A program made the position numbers and the translations under genes. Below are positions 1-5,955 of a DNA stretch of 7,036 bases, in pieces; positions within the stretch are counted from its first letter, which is position 1, and the number at the start of each line of letters is the position of its first letter. The notes under the pieces were generated by a model that saw nothing but the letters and a program-made list of their open reading frames with translations, was not told the origin of the DNA and made no database searches. The stretch lies in NCBI GenBank assembly GCA_900550315.1, contig URRK01000084.1:1-7036 (forward strand), given 5' to 3'. This stretch comes from an uncultured Oscillospiraceae bacterium (GTDB lineage Bacteria; Bacillota; Clostridia; Oscillospirales; Acutalibacteraceae).

Positions 1-34
1 GGCCCCGCAAGGTACAACTGTACTTTGCGGGGCC
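1..34 (+). terminator. Strong GC-rich hairpin at the window edge, probable intrinsic terminator
   Basis: A 15-bp stem (GGCCCCGCAAGGTAC against GTACTTTGCGGGGCC) contains one G-T wobble and closes on the 4-base loop AACT. A T-rich stretch follows on the plus strand (GGTTTGTTATATTTT), as expected for a rho-independent terminator of a rightward gene lying before the window. The T tract is interrupted, and any minus-strand tail lies outside the window, so the direction is a preference rather than a proof. Confidence 0.6.
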
Positions 35-154
35 GGTTTGTTATATTTTGCTTAGGCGTGCGGTGTTCAACTTTTTCCTGCTTAAATTGTTAGATTTTGC
101 CCCTACCTGTGTAAAACGCCGGCTTTAAAAAGAAATTTTAAGGTCAAGCATTTT
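35..154. other. Spacer with no gene recognised
   Basis: This AT-rich stretch lies between the edge hairpin and the terminators of the leftward operon. I found no reading frame with a plausible start and ribosome binding site on either strand. Its only visible structure is a partial inverted repeat: CGGCTTTAAAA at 120-130 can pair with TTTTAAAAAGCCG at 151-163 with a two-base bulge. That pairing would overlap and compete with the terminator stem at 155-192. Confidence 0.5.
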
Positions 155-192
155 AAAAAGCCGTGGAAACCGGTTAGGATTACCACGGCCTT
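155..192 (-). terminator. Intrinsic terminator, distal of two, for the leftward operon
   Basis: Read on the minus strand, AAGGCCGTGG (192-183) pairs with CCACGGCTTT (166-157), a 10-bp stem with one G-T wobble and a 16-base loop, and it runs into five T residues (159-155). It lies about 130 bases past the epimerase stop codon. With the hairpin at 237-265 it forms a tandem pair that should end transcription of the operon. Confidence 0.6.
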
Positions 193-236
193 GCCGCACT
201 GCCCTTAATTTTTTAAACTCTGCAGCTCAAAACGAC

Positions 237-265
237 GCCTAAAGGAGCCGGTTTTCCCTTTAGGC
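237..265 (-). terminator. Intrinsic terminator, proximal, for the leftward operon
   Basis: A perfect 9-bp stem (GCCTAAAGG at 237-245 against CCTTTAGGC at 257-265) encloses an 11-base loop. On the minus strand it is followed by GTCGTTTT, a short and imperfect T tract. It starts about 58 bases after the epimerase stop codon. The weak T tract may explain why a second hairpin follows downstream. Confidence 0.5.
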
Positions 266-323
266 TGCGGTGGGTAAAGCAGCAGTAATTAACACTTTGC
301 CACCATAAGACCGATTTTTGGAG

Positions 324-1169
324 CTATTCTGCACTTTTTGGCAGCAGGCGGGTTTTAAAGCAAACGCTGGCCCCGGGCTTTAGTACCGGGCAGTTTGGCG
401 TGTTTAACCCGTTTACGCTGCCGCAAAGCGGCTCCAGGCAAAGCAGGCCGCTTTGTCCGCCGGCGTTAAAAAGCACCCAGTGGGTAAACGGGCCAAACAC
501 GGTGTACTTAAAATTGCCAACGGTGGCGGTGCGCCCGGCTGCGGTGTAGTAGCCCGAAAGAACCTGCCCCTCCGGCTTGCAGCCTAAAACAAAGCGCTGC
601 TCGGCCTTAGAAAGCGGTAACAGCCGCCCGGTTGGCAGATGGTTTAAATCTTTTTCCTGCAATTGGGCCAGCGGCACCTTAAAAAGCCTTGGCGCGCAAA
701 AGGTGGTGTGCAGCCCAAAGGTGTAGGGCATTGGCGCCTTGCCGGTGTTTTTTAAGGTGTAGCTTTGCCAAAAGGCCTTGCCGCAAATTTGGTAGGTTAC
801 GGTAAGGGTAAAGGCAAAGGGGTAAACCGCGCCGCGGTTGCGGTAATAAAGCTCTACCTTGTCTTGCGCTGCTTTGCGCACCGTAAAGGGGGCGTTGTAA
901 AGGCTACCGTGCAGGTTGGCGCCGGTGGCCGGCTCTGTAACCGGCAGGGTGTAGGTTTGCCCGTTAAAGCAAAAGCGGCCGTTTGCCGTGCGGTTGGCCG
1001 GCAGCAAAATGGGGCTGCCGTGCACAAAAGGGTTGTTTTGCAGGCTTTTGGGGCTGTTTGCGGGCAGGTAAACCGGTTTTCCGTTGTAGCTAAGCCAGGT
1101 AAGGTTGGCGCCAAGGTGGGGGGTAGCCTTGGCCAACCAACCGCCGCTTTTTAAAATAACAGTGCTCAT
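324..1169 (-). CDS. Aldose 1-epimerase family protein (galactose mutarotase-like)
   Basis: The 281-residue product resembles aldose 1-epimerases, which interconvert alpha and beta anomers of free sugars in the cytoplasm. Motifs seen in order are NRTANGRF (59-66) near the substrate arginine, NLHG (85-88) with the first conserved histidine, GLHTTF (152-157) with the second histidine that acts as general acid, and LEPLCG (245-250), whose Glu246 fits the catalytic base. Family members are usually about 290-350 residues, so this one is short but retains all the key positions. No signal peptide or membrane segment is visible. The ATG lies 2 nt after the TAA of the DUF5107-TPR gene and has no Shine-Dalgarno (upstream is TTGCTAAAAATTAAAA), so translation probably depends on coupling to that gene. 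The gene ends with TAG. The exact sugar is unknown, and the protein could be a catalytically altered family member acting on a glycoside or oligosaccharide. Confidence 0.85.
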   Translation of the reverse strand: MSTVILKSGGWLAKATPHLGANLTWLSYNGKPVYLPANSPKSLQNNPFVHGSPILLPANRTANGRFCFNGQTYTLPVTEPATGANLHGSLYNAPFTVRKAAQDKVELYYRNRGAVYPFAFTLTVTYQICGKAFWQSYTLKNTGKAPMPYTFGLHTTFCAPRLFKVPLAQLQEKDLNHLPTGRLLPLSKAEQRFVLGCKPEGQVLSGYYTAAGRTATVGNFKYTVFGPFTHWVLFNAGGQSGLLCLEPLCGSVNGLNTPNCPVLKPGASVCFKTRLLPKSAE

Positions 1170-1171
1170 TT

Positions 1172-4100
1172 TTAATTTTTAGCAATTTGCCGAAAGGTAT
1201 AAACGGCAAAATCGTTCGGGTCTAATTGCTCGGCTTTGCGAATACAAATTTCGGCCTCGCTGTATTGGTTTAGCCCCCAAAGAGCAAAGGCTTTAAGCGT
1301 GTAGCCCGCCAGCAGGTTGTGCTTTTCAATATTAAGCTCAAAGGGCATGGGGCTGGGGGAGCCAACGCCGTAGTAGGTGCGCAGGTCTTTGTTATTAATA
1401 AGACCTTGCGCCGTTTGCAGCATTTCGTTTAAAACCTGCTGCGCTTGGTCGGTCTTTCCAAGCTCCTGCAGGGCCAGTGCCCGAAACAGCGAAATTTCTG
1501 AAACCGCGGCCTTGTATTCGGCAGCCTTTTCAAAGGCGGCGGTTTGCTTTTCGCCCTTGCCGTACAGCTTGCCCAAATAATAGTAAATGTGGGCCTCCTG
1601 GTTAAAAAATGTTTTGGCCTCGCCGTACGATTTTGGCATATTAATGCCGTTTAAATAAATTTGTTCGGCCTTTTTTAGCTGCCCGCTTTCGGCCAGCTGG
1701 TTGCCGTAAAGCACATGCATCCAGGCGTGCTGCTTGGTTAATTTGCCCTCGCCGCCCTCGTAAATGTGAAAGTGTTTAGCTGCCGCCAGCTCAATGGCCT
1801 TAGCGTAGTTGCCTTGCTGCGAAAGCAGGGTAATTTTGTCTAAATAGCAGTCGTCCCGCTGGGCCAAAAGTTCGGGGTACTGCTCGTAAACGGCCAACCG
1901 TTTTTCAATGGGGGCATTGGTGTTTTTTAACAGCTGTTGGTACTCTAACAGCAGGCGCGGGTCGTTTGGGCGGTAGGTTAAAGCGTTTTGCATGCAGCGC
2001 AGGGCTTCGGGGCCGTTATGCTCGCGGTCAAACCGATAAAGCGCCAAATTGCGCCAGGCCTTGCCGTGCGTAGGCGTTTGTCGCAGGCAGCTTTGCCAGC
2101 ACGCGGCGGCTTTTTCGTAGCAAAAACGGTCGTAATAAAGGCAGCCTAAGTAGTAGTTGGCGTTGGCGCTGTTTGGTCTTTCGGCGGCGTATTGCAGCAC
2201 GGCAATATCGGCCAAATCGGCCGGAAAACAATAGCCCGTTTCGGCCTGTTCGGCTTTGGTTAAATAATCCTCCCGGCCGGTAAGGTAGGCTAAATAGTAG
2301 TTTACCAGCGGGTGGCTTTGCTCGGCAAACGAAAGGGCAAATTCGGCGTCCTTTAAAAAACCGGCTTTCATGTAGTCCCGCGCAACATCCAGCAAATTTT
2401 CGGCCTTGGCGGCAAAGGGGGCAATTTTTGCGGTAACATCCTCAAAATGGGTGTACTCTATTAGGGCAAAAAGGTCTAATAAATCGTCGTTCACGCCATC
2501 CTTTGCGCTTTGGGCGGCGCTGGGGCTGCCTAATTTGCGTAAAACGGCGGTTTTAAGGTTGTGCGCCTTGGTGTGCCCCTTGTTTAAGCCAATAGATTCC
2601 TCTAATTTTTCCAGCGCGGCGGGGTAATCGCCGTTGCGGCAATCTAAGCAGGCTAATTCAAACAGCGCGGCGCTGCGGTGCGGGTAGTTCCAAGCGGCAC
2701 GGTATAAAATGTTGTACGCCTCGTTGTAACGGCCTAAAAATTCCAACGCTAAGCCCTTTAGGTAAAAGGCCTCGGTATCGGCCGGGTGCTCGTTTCGGTC
2801 GGTCAACCGCTCAATGGCTTTATTGCTGTAAGCAAGGCTTTCTTTAAAACGGCCGTTTTTTAACGCCAACCGGGCCATAGAGGTGTTGCAGCGAATATCG
2901 CCCGGGTCGCGGCGCAGGCCCTCGGTGTAATAATCCTGCGGCTTGTAGTTGTGCTGCTTATACTGCTCTAAGTGAAAACCGTTTATGTAAAGCTCCTCTA
3001 CGGTTTGGTACTCGGCCGGGCGCTTTACGGGCTGGCGCACTTTAATGGGTTGCTTTTGGCCGCGGCGGTAGGGGGTGTAGGCAACCAGCTCTTTGCCCTC
3101 GGCGCTTAGCAGCGCTACCTTAACGCTGTGGATATTGGTTATTTTGGCCGCAACGGTTTTTTGGTAAACGGTTGTGGGGTCTAAATCGGTTGTTTCGGCA
3201 AACAGTTCTTTACCGTTTTCGGTTACTCTTACGGTGCAGCCTTTAAAGGTGCCGGTAACATTAAAACCAATGTAAAGCCCGTTTTCGCGCGGCTCTACAT
3301 TTACGGCGGCGTCAATGGTGGCGTTTTTAATTTCGCCAATTTCCCGTACCGGGTACCAGTATTGCTCAAACTCGCGGGTTTCGTACGGGGCAATCCAGGT
3401 AAAATCGGGCTGGTTGTCGGTGTAAACGCCGGTCATCAGCTCAATGTACGGGCCGTTTTTATCGGTTAAATTTGAGCACCACATATCGCCAAAATCGCCA
3501 ATACCCCAGTGCCACATCTTTTTACCCGGAGAAATGTGGTGGTTGGCAACCGTTGCAATGCCTTTTTTCAGCCCGGTATCGTAGCCCGAAATAAAATCCA
3601 TATCCGATTGCCCTTGCGAAATAAGGTAAGAGGATGGCACCTTTACGGCGCTGTAATGCGAAAGGTCGGTGCCCTTGCCAAAATTGTAGGGACGCGCGGT
3701 TTTATAAACGCCCTTGGCAATGGGCCACTCCAGCACGGCGCGGCGGTCATGGTCGTTTACCCATTCGCAATCGGGCGGAAAAACGGTGCGGTAGCCGTTG
3801 TTTACCGGAACGGCCAAATTGGCCCACCACATAAACACCTGCGGCAGGGCGGTGCGGTTGTAAAGGCGCACCTTGGCTTTAATGTAGCTGCGGCCCTTAT
3901 CCAGCGTAATGCCGGCCATGCCCTTCATGCGGCCAAAAGGCTCTACCTCGCCCGTCCAAACCGTTTTGCTGCCGTCTTTATTCTCCTGCACGGTGGCCTC
4001 TAACGGCATAAAGGTTGTGGGGCGGTGGTGCTGCGGCCAGTTAAATTCAATCCCGCCCGAGATCCACGGCCCTGCCAGGCCAACCAGCGCCGGTTTTACC

Positions 4101-4393
4101 ACCTCGTTGTAATAAATAAAATCGTACTGGCCAATTTTATCTAACCCGCGCAAAATTTTGCCGCCCAGCTGCGGGGCAACCTGCGTTTTAATGTACTCGT
4201 TCTCCAGAGTATAAATTTCGTACTCCACATCGGTTTTTTCATCGCTGATCCCATCGCAGTAGGGAATGGGGTACACCCGGCCAGAAGCGCCCTGGTAGGG
4301 CTTGTTCTCAAAAAACATGGGCAACTCGTGCGCTTTTTTGGGAATGTAGGTTGGAATCTTCATTCCGTGCTTTTTACAACTAACATCTGACAT
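1172..4393 (-). CDS. DUF5107 domain protein with long C-terminal TPR array
   Basis: The product has 1073 residues counted from the MSDVSC start. Residues about 10-45 form the usual lead-in (IPTY, then PMFFENKPYQG and SGRVYP). About 55-350 is the DUF5107 domain, with a mutarotase-like APQLGGKI motif, the signature WISGGIEFNWPQHHRP, and a closing HWGIGDFGDMWCSNL to EQYWYP block. About 360-445 looks like a small beta-sandwich. The rest, to the C-terminus, is alpha-helical with many TPR units, such as NGRFKESLAYSNKAIERL and LNQYSEAEICIRKAEQLDPND. There is no signal peptide or membrane segment, so it is probably cytoplasmic. The domain's biochemical role is not established to my knowledge; its fold and its epimerase partner suggest sugar or glycoside binding or processing, with the TPRs as a scaffold. 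An upstream in-frame ATG at 4411 would add MKGRFI, but its AAAAGG lies at the predicted transcript 5' end, whereas the 4393 ATG has GAAAGG 10 bases upstream. Confidence 0.85.
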   Translation of the reverse strand: MSDVSCKKHGMKIPTYIPKKAHELPMFFENKPYQGASGRVYPIPYCDGISDEKTDVEYEIYTLENEYIKTQVAPQLGGKILRGLDKIGQYDFIYYNEVVKPALVGLAGPWISGGIEFNWPQHHRPTTFMPLEATVQENKDGSKTVWTGEVEPFGRMKGMAGITLDKGRSYIKAKVRLYNRTALPQVFMWWANLAVPVNNGYRTVFPPDCEWVNDHDRRAVLEWPIAKGVYKTARPYNFGKGTDLSHYSAVKVPSSYLISQGQSDMDFISGYDTGLKKGIATVANHHISPGKKMWHWGIGDFGDMWCSNLTDKNGPYIELMTGVYTDNQPDFTWIAPYETREFEQYWYPVREIGEIKNATIDAAVNVEPRENGLYIGFNVTGTFKGCTVRVTENGKELFAETTDLDPTTVYQKTVAAKITNIHSVKVALLSAEGKELVAYTPYRRGQKQPIKVRQPVKRPAEYQTVEELYINGFHLEQYKQHNYKPQDYYTEGLRRDPGDIRCNTSMARLALKNGRFKESLAYSNKAIERLTDRNEHPADTEAFYLKGLALEFLGRYNEAYNILYRAAWNYPHRSAALFELACLDCRNGDYPAALEKLEESIGLNKGHTKAHNLKTAVLRKLGSPSAAQSAKDGVNDDLLDLFALIEYTHFEDVTAKIAPFAAKAENLLDVARDYMKAGFLKDAEFALSFAEQSHPLVNYYLAYLTGREDYLTKAEQAETGYCFPADLADIAVLQYAAERPNSANANYYLGCLYYDRFCYEKAAACWQSCLRQTPTHGKAWRNLALYRFDREHNGPEALRCMQNALTYRPNDPRLLLEYQQLLKNTNAPIEKRLAVYEQYPELLAQRDDCYLDKITLLSQQGNYAKAIELAAAKHFHIYEGGEGKLTKQHAWMHVLYGNQLAESGQLKKAEQIYLNGINMPKSYGEAKTFFNQEAHIYYYLGKLYGKGEKQTAAFEKAAEYKAAVSEISLFRALALQELGKTDQAQQVLNEMLQTAQGLINNKDLRTYYGVGSPSPMPFELNIEKHNLLAGYTLKAFALWGLNQYSEAEICIRKAEQLDPNDFAVYTFRQIAKN

Positions 4394-4403
4394 AATAAAA
4401 CGG

Positions 4404-4409
4404 CCTTTC
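4404..4409 (-). promoter_or_regulatory. Ribosome binding site deciding the start of the DUF5107-TPR gene
   Basis: GAAAGG on the minus strand lies 10 bases before the ATG at 4393. The alternative ATG at 4411 depends on AAAAGG 13 bases upstream, which would sit at or next to the predicted transcription start. This favours the shorter protein, though not decisively. Confidence 0.45.
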
Positions 4410-4432
4410 ATATAAAATCTTTTGCCTTTTAT

Positions 4433-4441
4433 ATTGTAGCA
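4433..4441 (-). promoter_or_regulatory. Extended -10 promoter for the DUF5107-TPR/epimerase operon
   Basis: On the minus strand TGCTACAAT matches the extended -10 form TGnTATAAT with one mismatch. No good -35 box sits at 16-18 bases (the candidate there is GTTATC or TGTTAT), which extended -10 promoters tolerate. Transcription would start near 4426, leaving a leader of about 33 bases before the ATG at 4393. Confidence 0.45.
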
Positions 4442-4466
4442 GGAAACGGCGCAAGATAACAGACAA

Positions 4467-4494
4467 AAAAACCTGTAAAAAGTTACAGGTTTTT
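4467..4494. repeat. Perfect 12-bp inverted repeat between the divergent promoters
   Basis: AAAAACCTGTAA (4467-4478) and TTACAGGTTTTT (4483-4494) are exact reverse complements around the loop AAAG. It looks like a bidirectional terminator, with a modest ACCTGTAA stem and A/T tracts on each side. However, it lies upstream of both gene starts, just left of the -35 box at 4499 and about 25 bases from the minus-strand -10. It may be an operator for the adjacent regulator, or an insulator that stops stray transcripts. Confidence 0.6.
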
Positions 4495-4498
4495 CTGC

Positions 4499-4527
4499 TT
4501 GTCGGCGGGGGCAGATTATAGTATAAT
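4499..4527 (+). promoter_or_regulatory. Sigma-A-type promoter of the regulator gene
   Basis: TTGTCG (4499-4504, four of six consensus bases) is separated by 17 bases from a perfect TATAAT (4522-4527). Transcription would start near 4534, giving an untranslated leader of about 130 bases before the TTG start at 4665. The leader contains two copies of CGGTGCTTT (4556-4564 and 4598-4606) but no recognised riboswitch. Confidence 0.7.
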
Positions 4528-4651
4528 AATAGTAGAAATTAAGTACAAGGCGGCACGGTGCTTTGCAATTTGGTGTGTTTTAGGCACTTTTTAAGCCCGG
4601 TGCTTTAGCCGTCCAAAATTTTAGCTGTAAGGCCTGCGCCAAGGCTGTTTT

Positions 4652-4657
4652 AGGGGG
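4652..4657 (+). promoter_or_regulatory. Strong ribosome binding site that supports a TTG start
   Basis: AGGGGG ends 7 bases before the TTG at 4665, an ideal spacing. It supports initiation at this non-ATG codon rather than at a downstream ATG: the first in-frame ATG is codon 14 and would cut into the start of the sensor domain. Confidence 0.7.
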
Positions 4658-4664
4658 AATAAAT

Positions 4665-5750
4665 TTGGTTTCAATTTTAACAGAGCCGGCTTACGGCAAC
4701 AGCATGTGGTGCAAGGTGCTGCTGGCCAGCCTAACCGATTGCTTAAAACAAAAGCGTATTCCCTTTTGCGAGGTGTTTGAGGAGCTGCCTGCCGGGTGCG
4801 ACTGTGTTTTTATTATTGCCGCAAACTACAATTGGATTAAACAAACGCTTTGCTGCTTAAATGCGGCTGGTATTAAGCCCATTTTGCTTTGCAACCAGGC
4901 CGAAAACATTACCGGCTACAGCTACAGCTGCGTTTGCTCTGACATTGTTGGCTCTATGCGGTTTTTATTGCAGGAACTAAAAGCCGAGGGCAAAACCAAG
5001 GTGGCGTTGTACGGCGTGAACACCGAATCGATTTCGGATATTGGGCGGGTAGACGGCCTGTTTGCCCTAAAACAGGGCCAGTTAGATTCGCTGCGCGTTT
5101 TTGTAAACAAGGGCTCGTTAAACGAGTGTTTTAAAAGCTTTTACTCGGTACGGGAGGAGTACGACGCCGTTATTTGCACCAACGATTTTGCCGCGATCTC
5201 GCTTATTCGCAACCTAAAGCAAAAAGCGCCCGAAATTTTGCCGCGCCTTAAAATTTTCAGCTGCTCGCAAACCAATTTTTCAGCCTACTACCAAAAAGAA
5301 ATTACCACGGTGAACATGAACTTTGAGCATTACGGCAAAGCTGCGGTTTTTATTTACGAAAAGCTGAAAAATCACCCCTATATGTCGGGCATGACGATTA
5401 CGATTAACTGGAACACGGAGGAGAATAAAAGCGCGCTTTCGGCTCCGGTTTTGTTGGGAAAAATTGATGCCACGGATGTTTTTTACGCCGACCGGGAAAT
5501 GCGGGAGATGATTTTAGTAGAGCAGATTTTAAGCATGAGCAGCAAGACCGACCGCATTATTTTAGACCAGCTGGTAAACGGCGCCACCATTGAAAAAACC
5601 GCCCAGCAGTGCTTTTTAACCGGGAGCGGCGTAAAGTACCGTATTAAGCGAATTTTGCAGGCGTGCGGGTTAGAGAACAAAACCGCTTTAACCACGCTGC
5701 TGCAAACCTACCTTGGCCCGGCCGGCAGCCGGTTTTATTTAAGCTTTTAA
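4665..5750 (+). CDS. Transcriptional regulator: N-terminal sugar-binding-like domain, C-terminal LuxR-like HTH
   Basis: The product has 361 residues and starts at TTG. Residues 1 to about 262 resemble the periplasmic-binding-protein-like effector domain of LacI/GalR regulators. The clearest marks are GRVDGLFAL (127-135) and the strand-loop-helix DAVICTNDFAAISLIRNLK (167-185), which matches the LacI-type 'D.v...nD..A' motif. There is no N-terminal helix-turn-helix. Instead residues about 297-350 (RIILDQLVNGATIEKTAQQ, then GSGVKYRIKRIL and GLENKTALTTLL) fit a LuxR/GerE-like DNA-binding domain. The protein also has about 15 cysteines, including a CC pair at 63-64 and CVC at 89-91. It is divergent from the DUF5107-TPR/epimerase operon, so it probably senses a carbohydrate and controls that operon, perhaps together with the former GH3 gene downstream. 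Activator or repressor cannot be decided from sequence. The family assignment by motif is firm for the HTH and moderate for the sensor. Confidence 0.8.
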   Translation: MVSILTEPAYGNSMWCKVLLASLTDCLKQKRIPFCEVFEELPAGCDCVFIIAANYNWIKQTLCCLNAAGIKPILLCNQAENITGYSYSCVCSDIVGSMRFLLQELKAEGKTKVALYGVNTESISDIGRVDGLFALKQGQLDSLRVFVNKGSLNECFKSFYSVREEYDAVICTNDFAAISLIRNLKQKAPEILPRLKIFSCSQTNFSAYYQKEITTVNMNFEHYGKAAVFIYEKLKNHPYMSGMTITINWNTEENKSALSAPVLLGKIDATDVFYADREMREMILVEQILSMSSKTDRIILDQLVNGATIEKTAQQCFLTGSGVKYRIKRILQACGLENKTALTTLLQTYLGPAGSRFYLSF

Positions 5751-5754
5751 GGCG

Positions 5755-5832
5755 TTGCCCAACCCCTTGGGGGCGTTAGCGGCGGGCCAAACCAACCGCG
5801 CCGTTAGGGGTGCCGGCGGGCCTTTGCCGGCT
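5755..5832. repeat. GC-rich spacer with short direct and inverted repeats
   Basis: Just after the regulator stop, the sequence becomes strongly GC-rich and repetitive. GGCGGGCC occurs at 5781-5788 and 5815-5822. GCCGGC at 5812-5817 can pair with GCCGGC at 5826-5831 around an 8-base loop. CCCC and GGGG runs flank 5767-5768. No clear T tract follows, so I do not call it an intrinsic terminator. It could be a degenerate extragenic repeat unit or a weak transcript end. Confidence 0.4.
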
Positions 5833-5863
5833 TGCTATGATGAAAATTTTTCGTGTAATATTT

Positions 5864-5892
5864 TTGAAGTACGCTATAATATATACGATACT
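5864..5892 (+). promoter_or_regulatory. Promoter region of the decayed GH3 gene
   Basis: TTGAAG (5864-5869), a 17-base spacer and GATACT (5887-5892) each match four of six consensus bases. A perfect TATAAT also lies at 5875-5880, but without a convincing -35 at the normal distance. The true -10 is therefore uncertain, although the region plainly has promoter character despite the broken gene behind it. Confidence 0.45.
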
Positions 5893-5915
5893 TGCATAGG
5901 GAGATGCCGGTATTA

Positions 5916-5930
5916 TTAAGCTTTGCTTAA
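5916..5930 (+). promoter_or_regulatory. Inverted repeat, possible operator, before the GH3 remnant
   Basis: TTAAGC and GCTTAA flank TTT, giving a 15-base odd-centred palindrome roughly 20 bases after the predicted transcription start and 11 bases before the ribosome binding site. Its size and place suit a repressor operator or a small 5' mRNA hairpin. Confidence 0.35.
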
Positions 5931-5940
5931 CAACTTTTAT

Positions 5941-5947
5941 AAGGGAG
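5941..5947 (+). promoter_or_regulatory. Ribosome binding site of the decayed GH3 gene
   Basis: AAGGGAG lies 8 bases before the ATG at 5956, strong and well placed. It fixes the original start even though the frame now closes after 15 codons. Confidence 0.7.
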
Positions 5948-5955
5948 AACTGTTT

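Noticed and set aside
765..1154. Plus-strand open frame of 129 codons
   Set aside because: It lies wholly antisense to the epimerase gene, has no family motif or good ribosome binding site, and its composition is the mirror of the real gene's codon use.
3509..4003. Plus-strand open frame of 164 codons
   Set aside because: It is antisense to the conserved DUF5107 domain. The opposite strand has clear family motifs, whereas this frame shows none.
4467..4494. A simple terminator for one of the flanking genes
   Set aside because: Both neighbouring genes point away from it, so it cannot be their 3' end. I kept it as an inverted repeat of uncertain role.
4665..5750. Classical LacI family repressor
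   Set aside because: There is no N-terminal helix-turn-helix, and the region upstream of the TTG gives no frame that could supply one. The DNA-binding motif is at the C-terminus.
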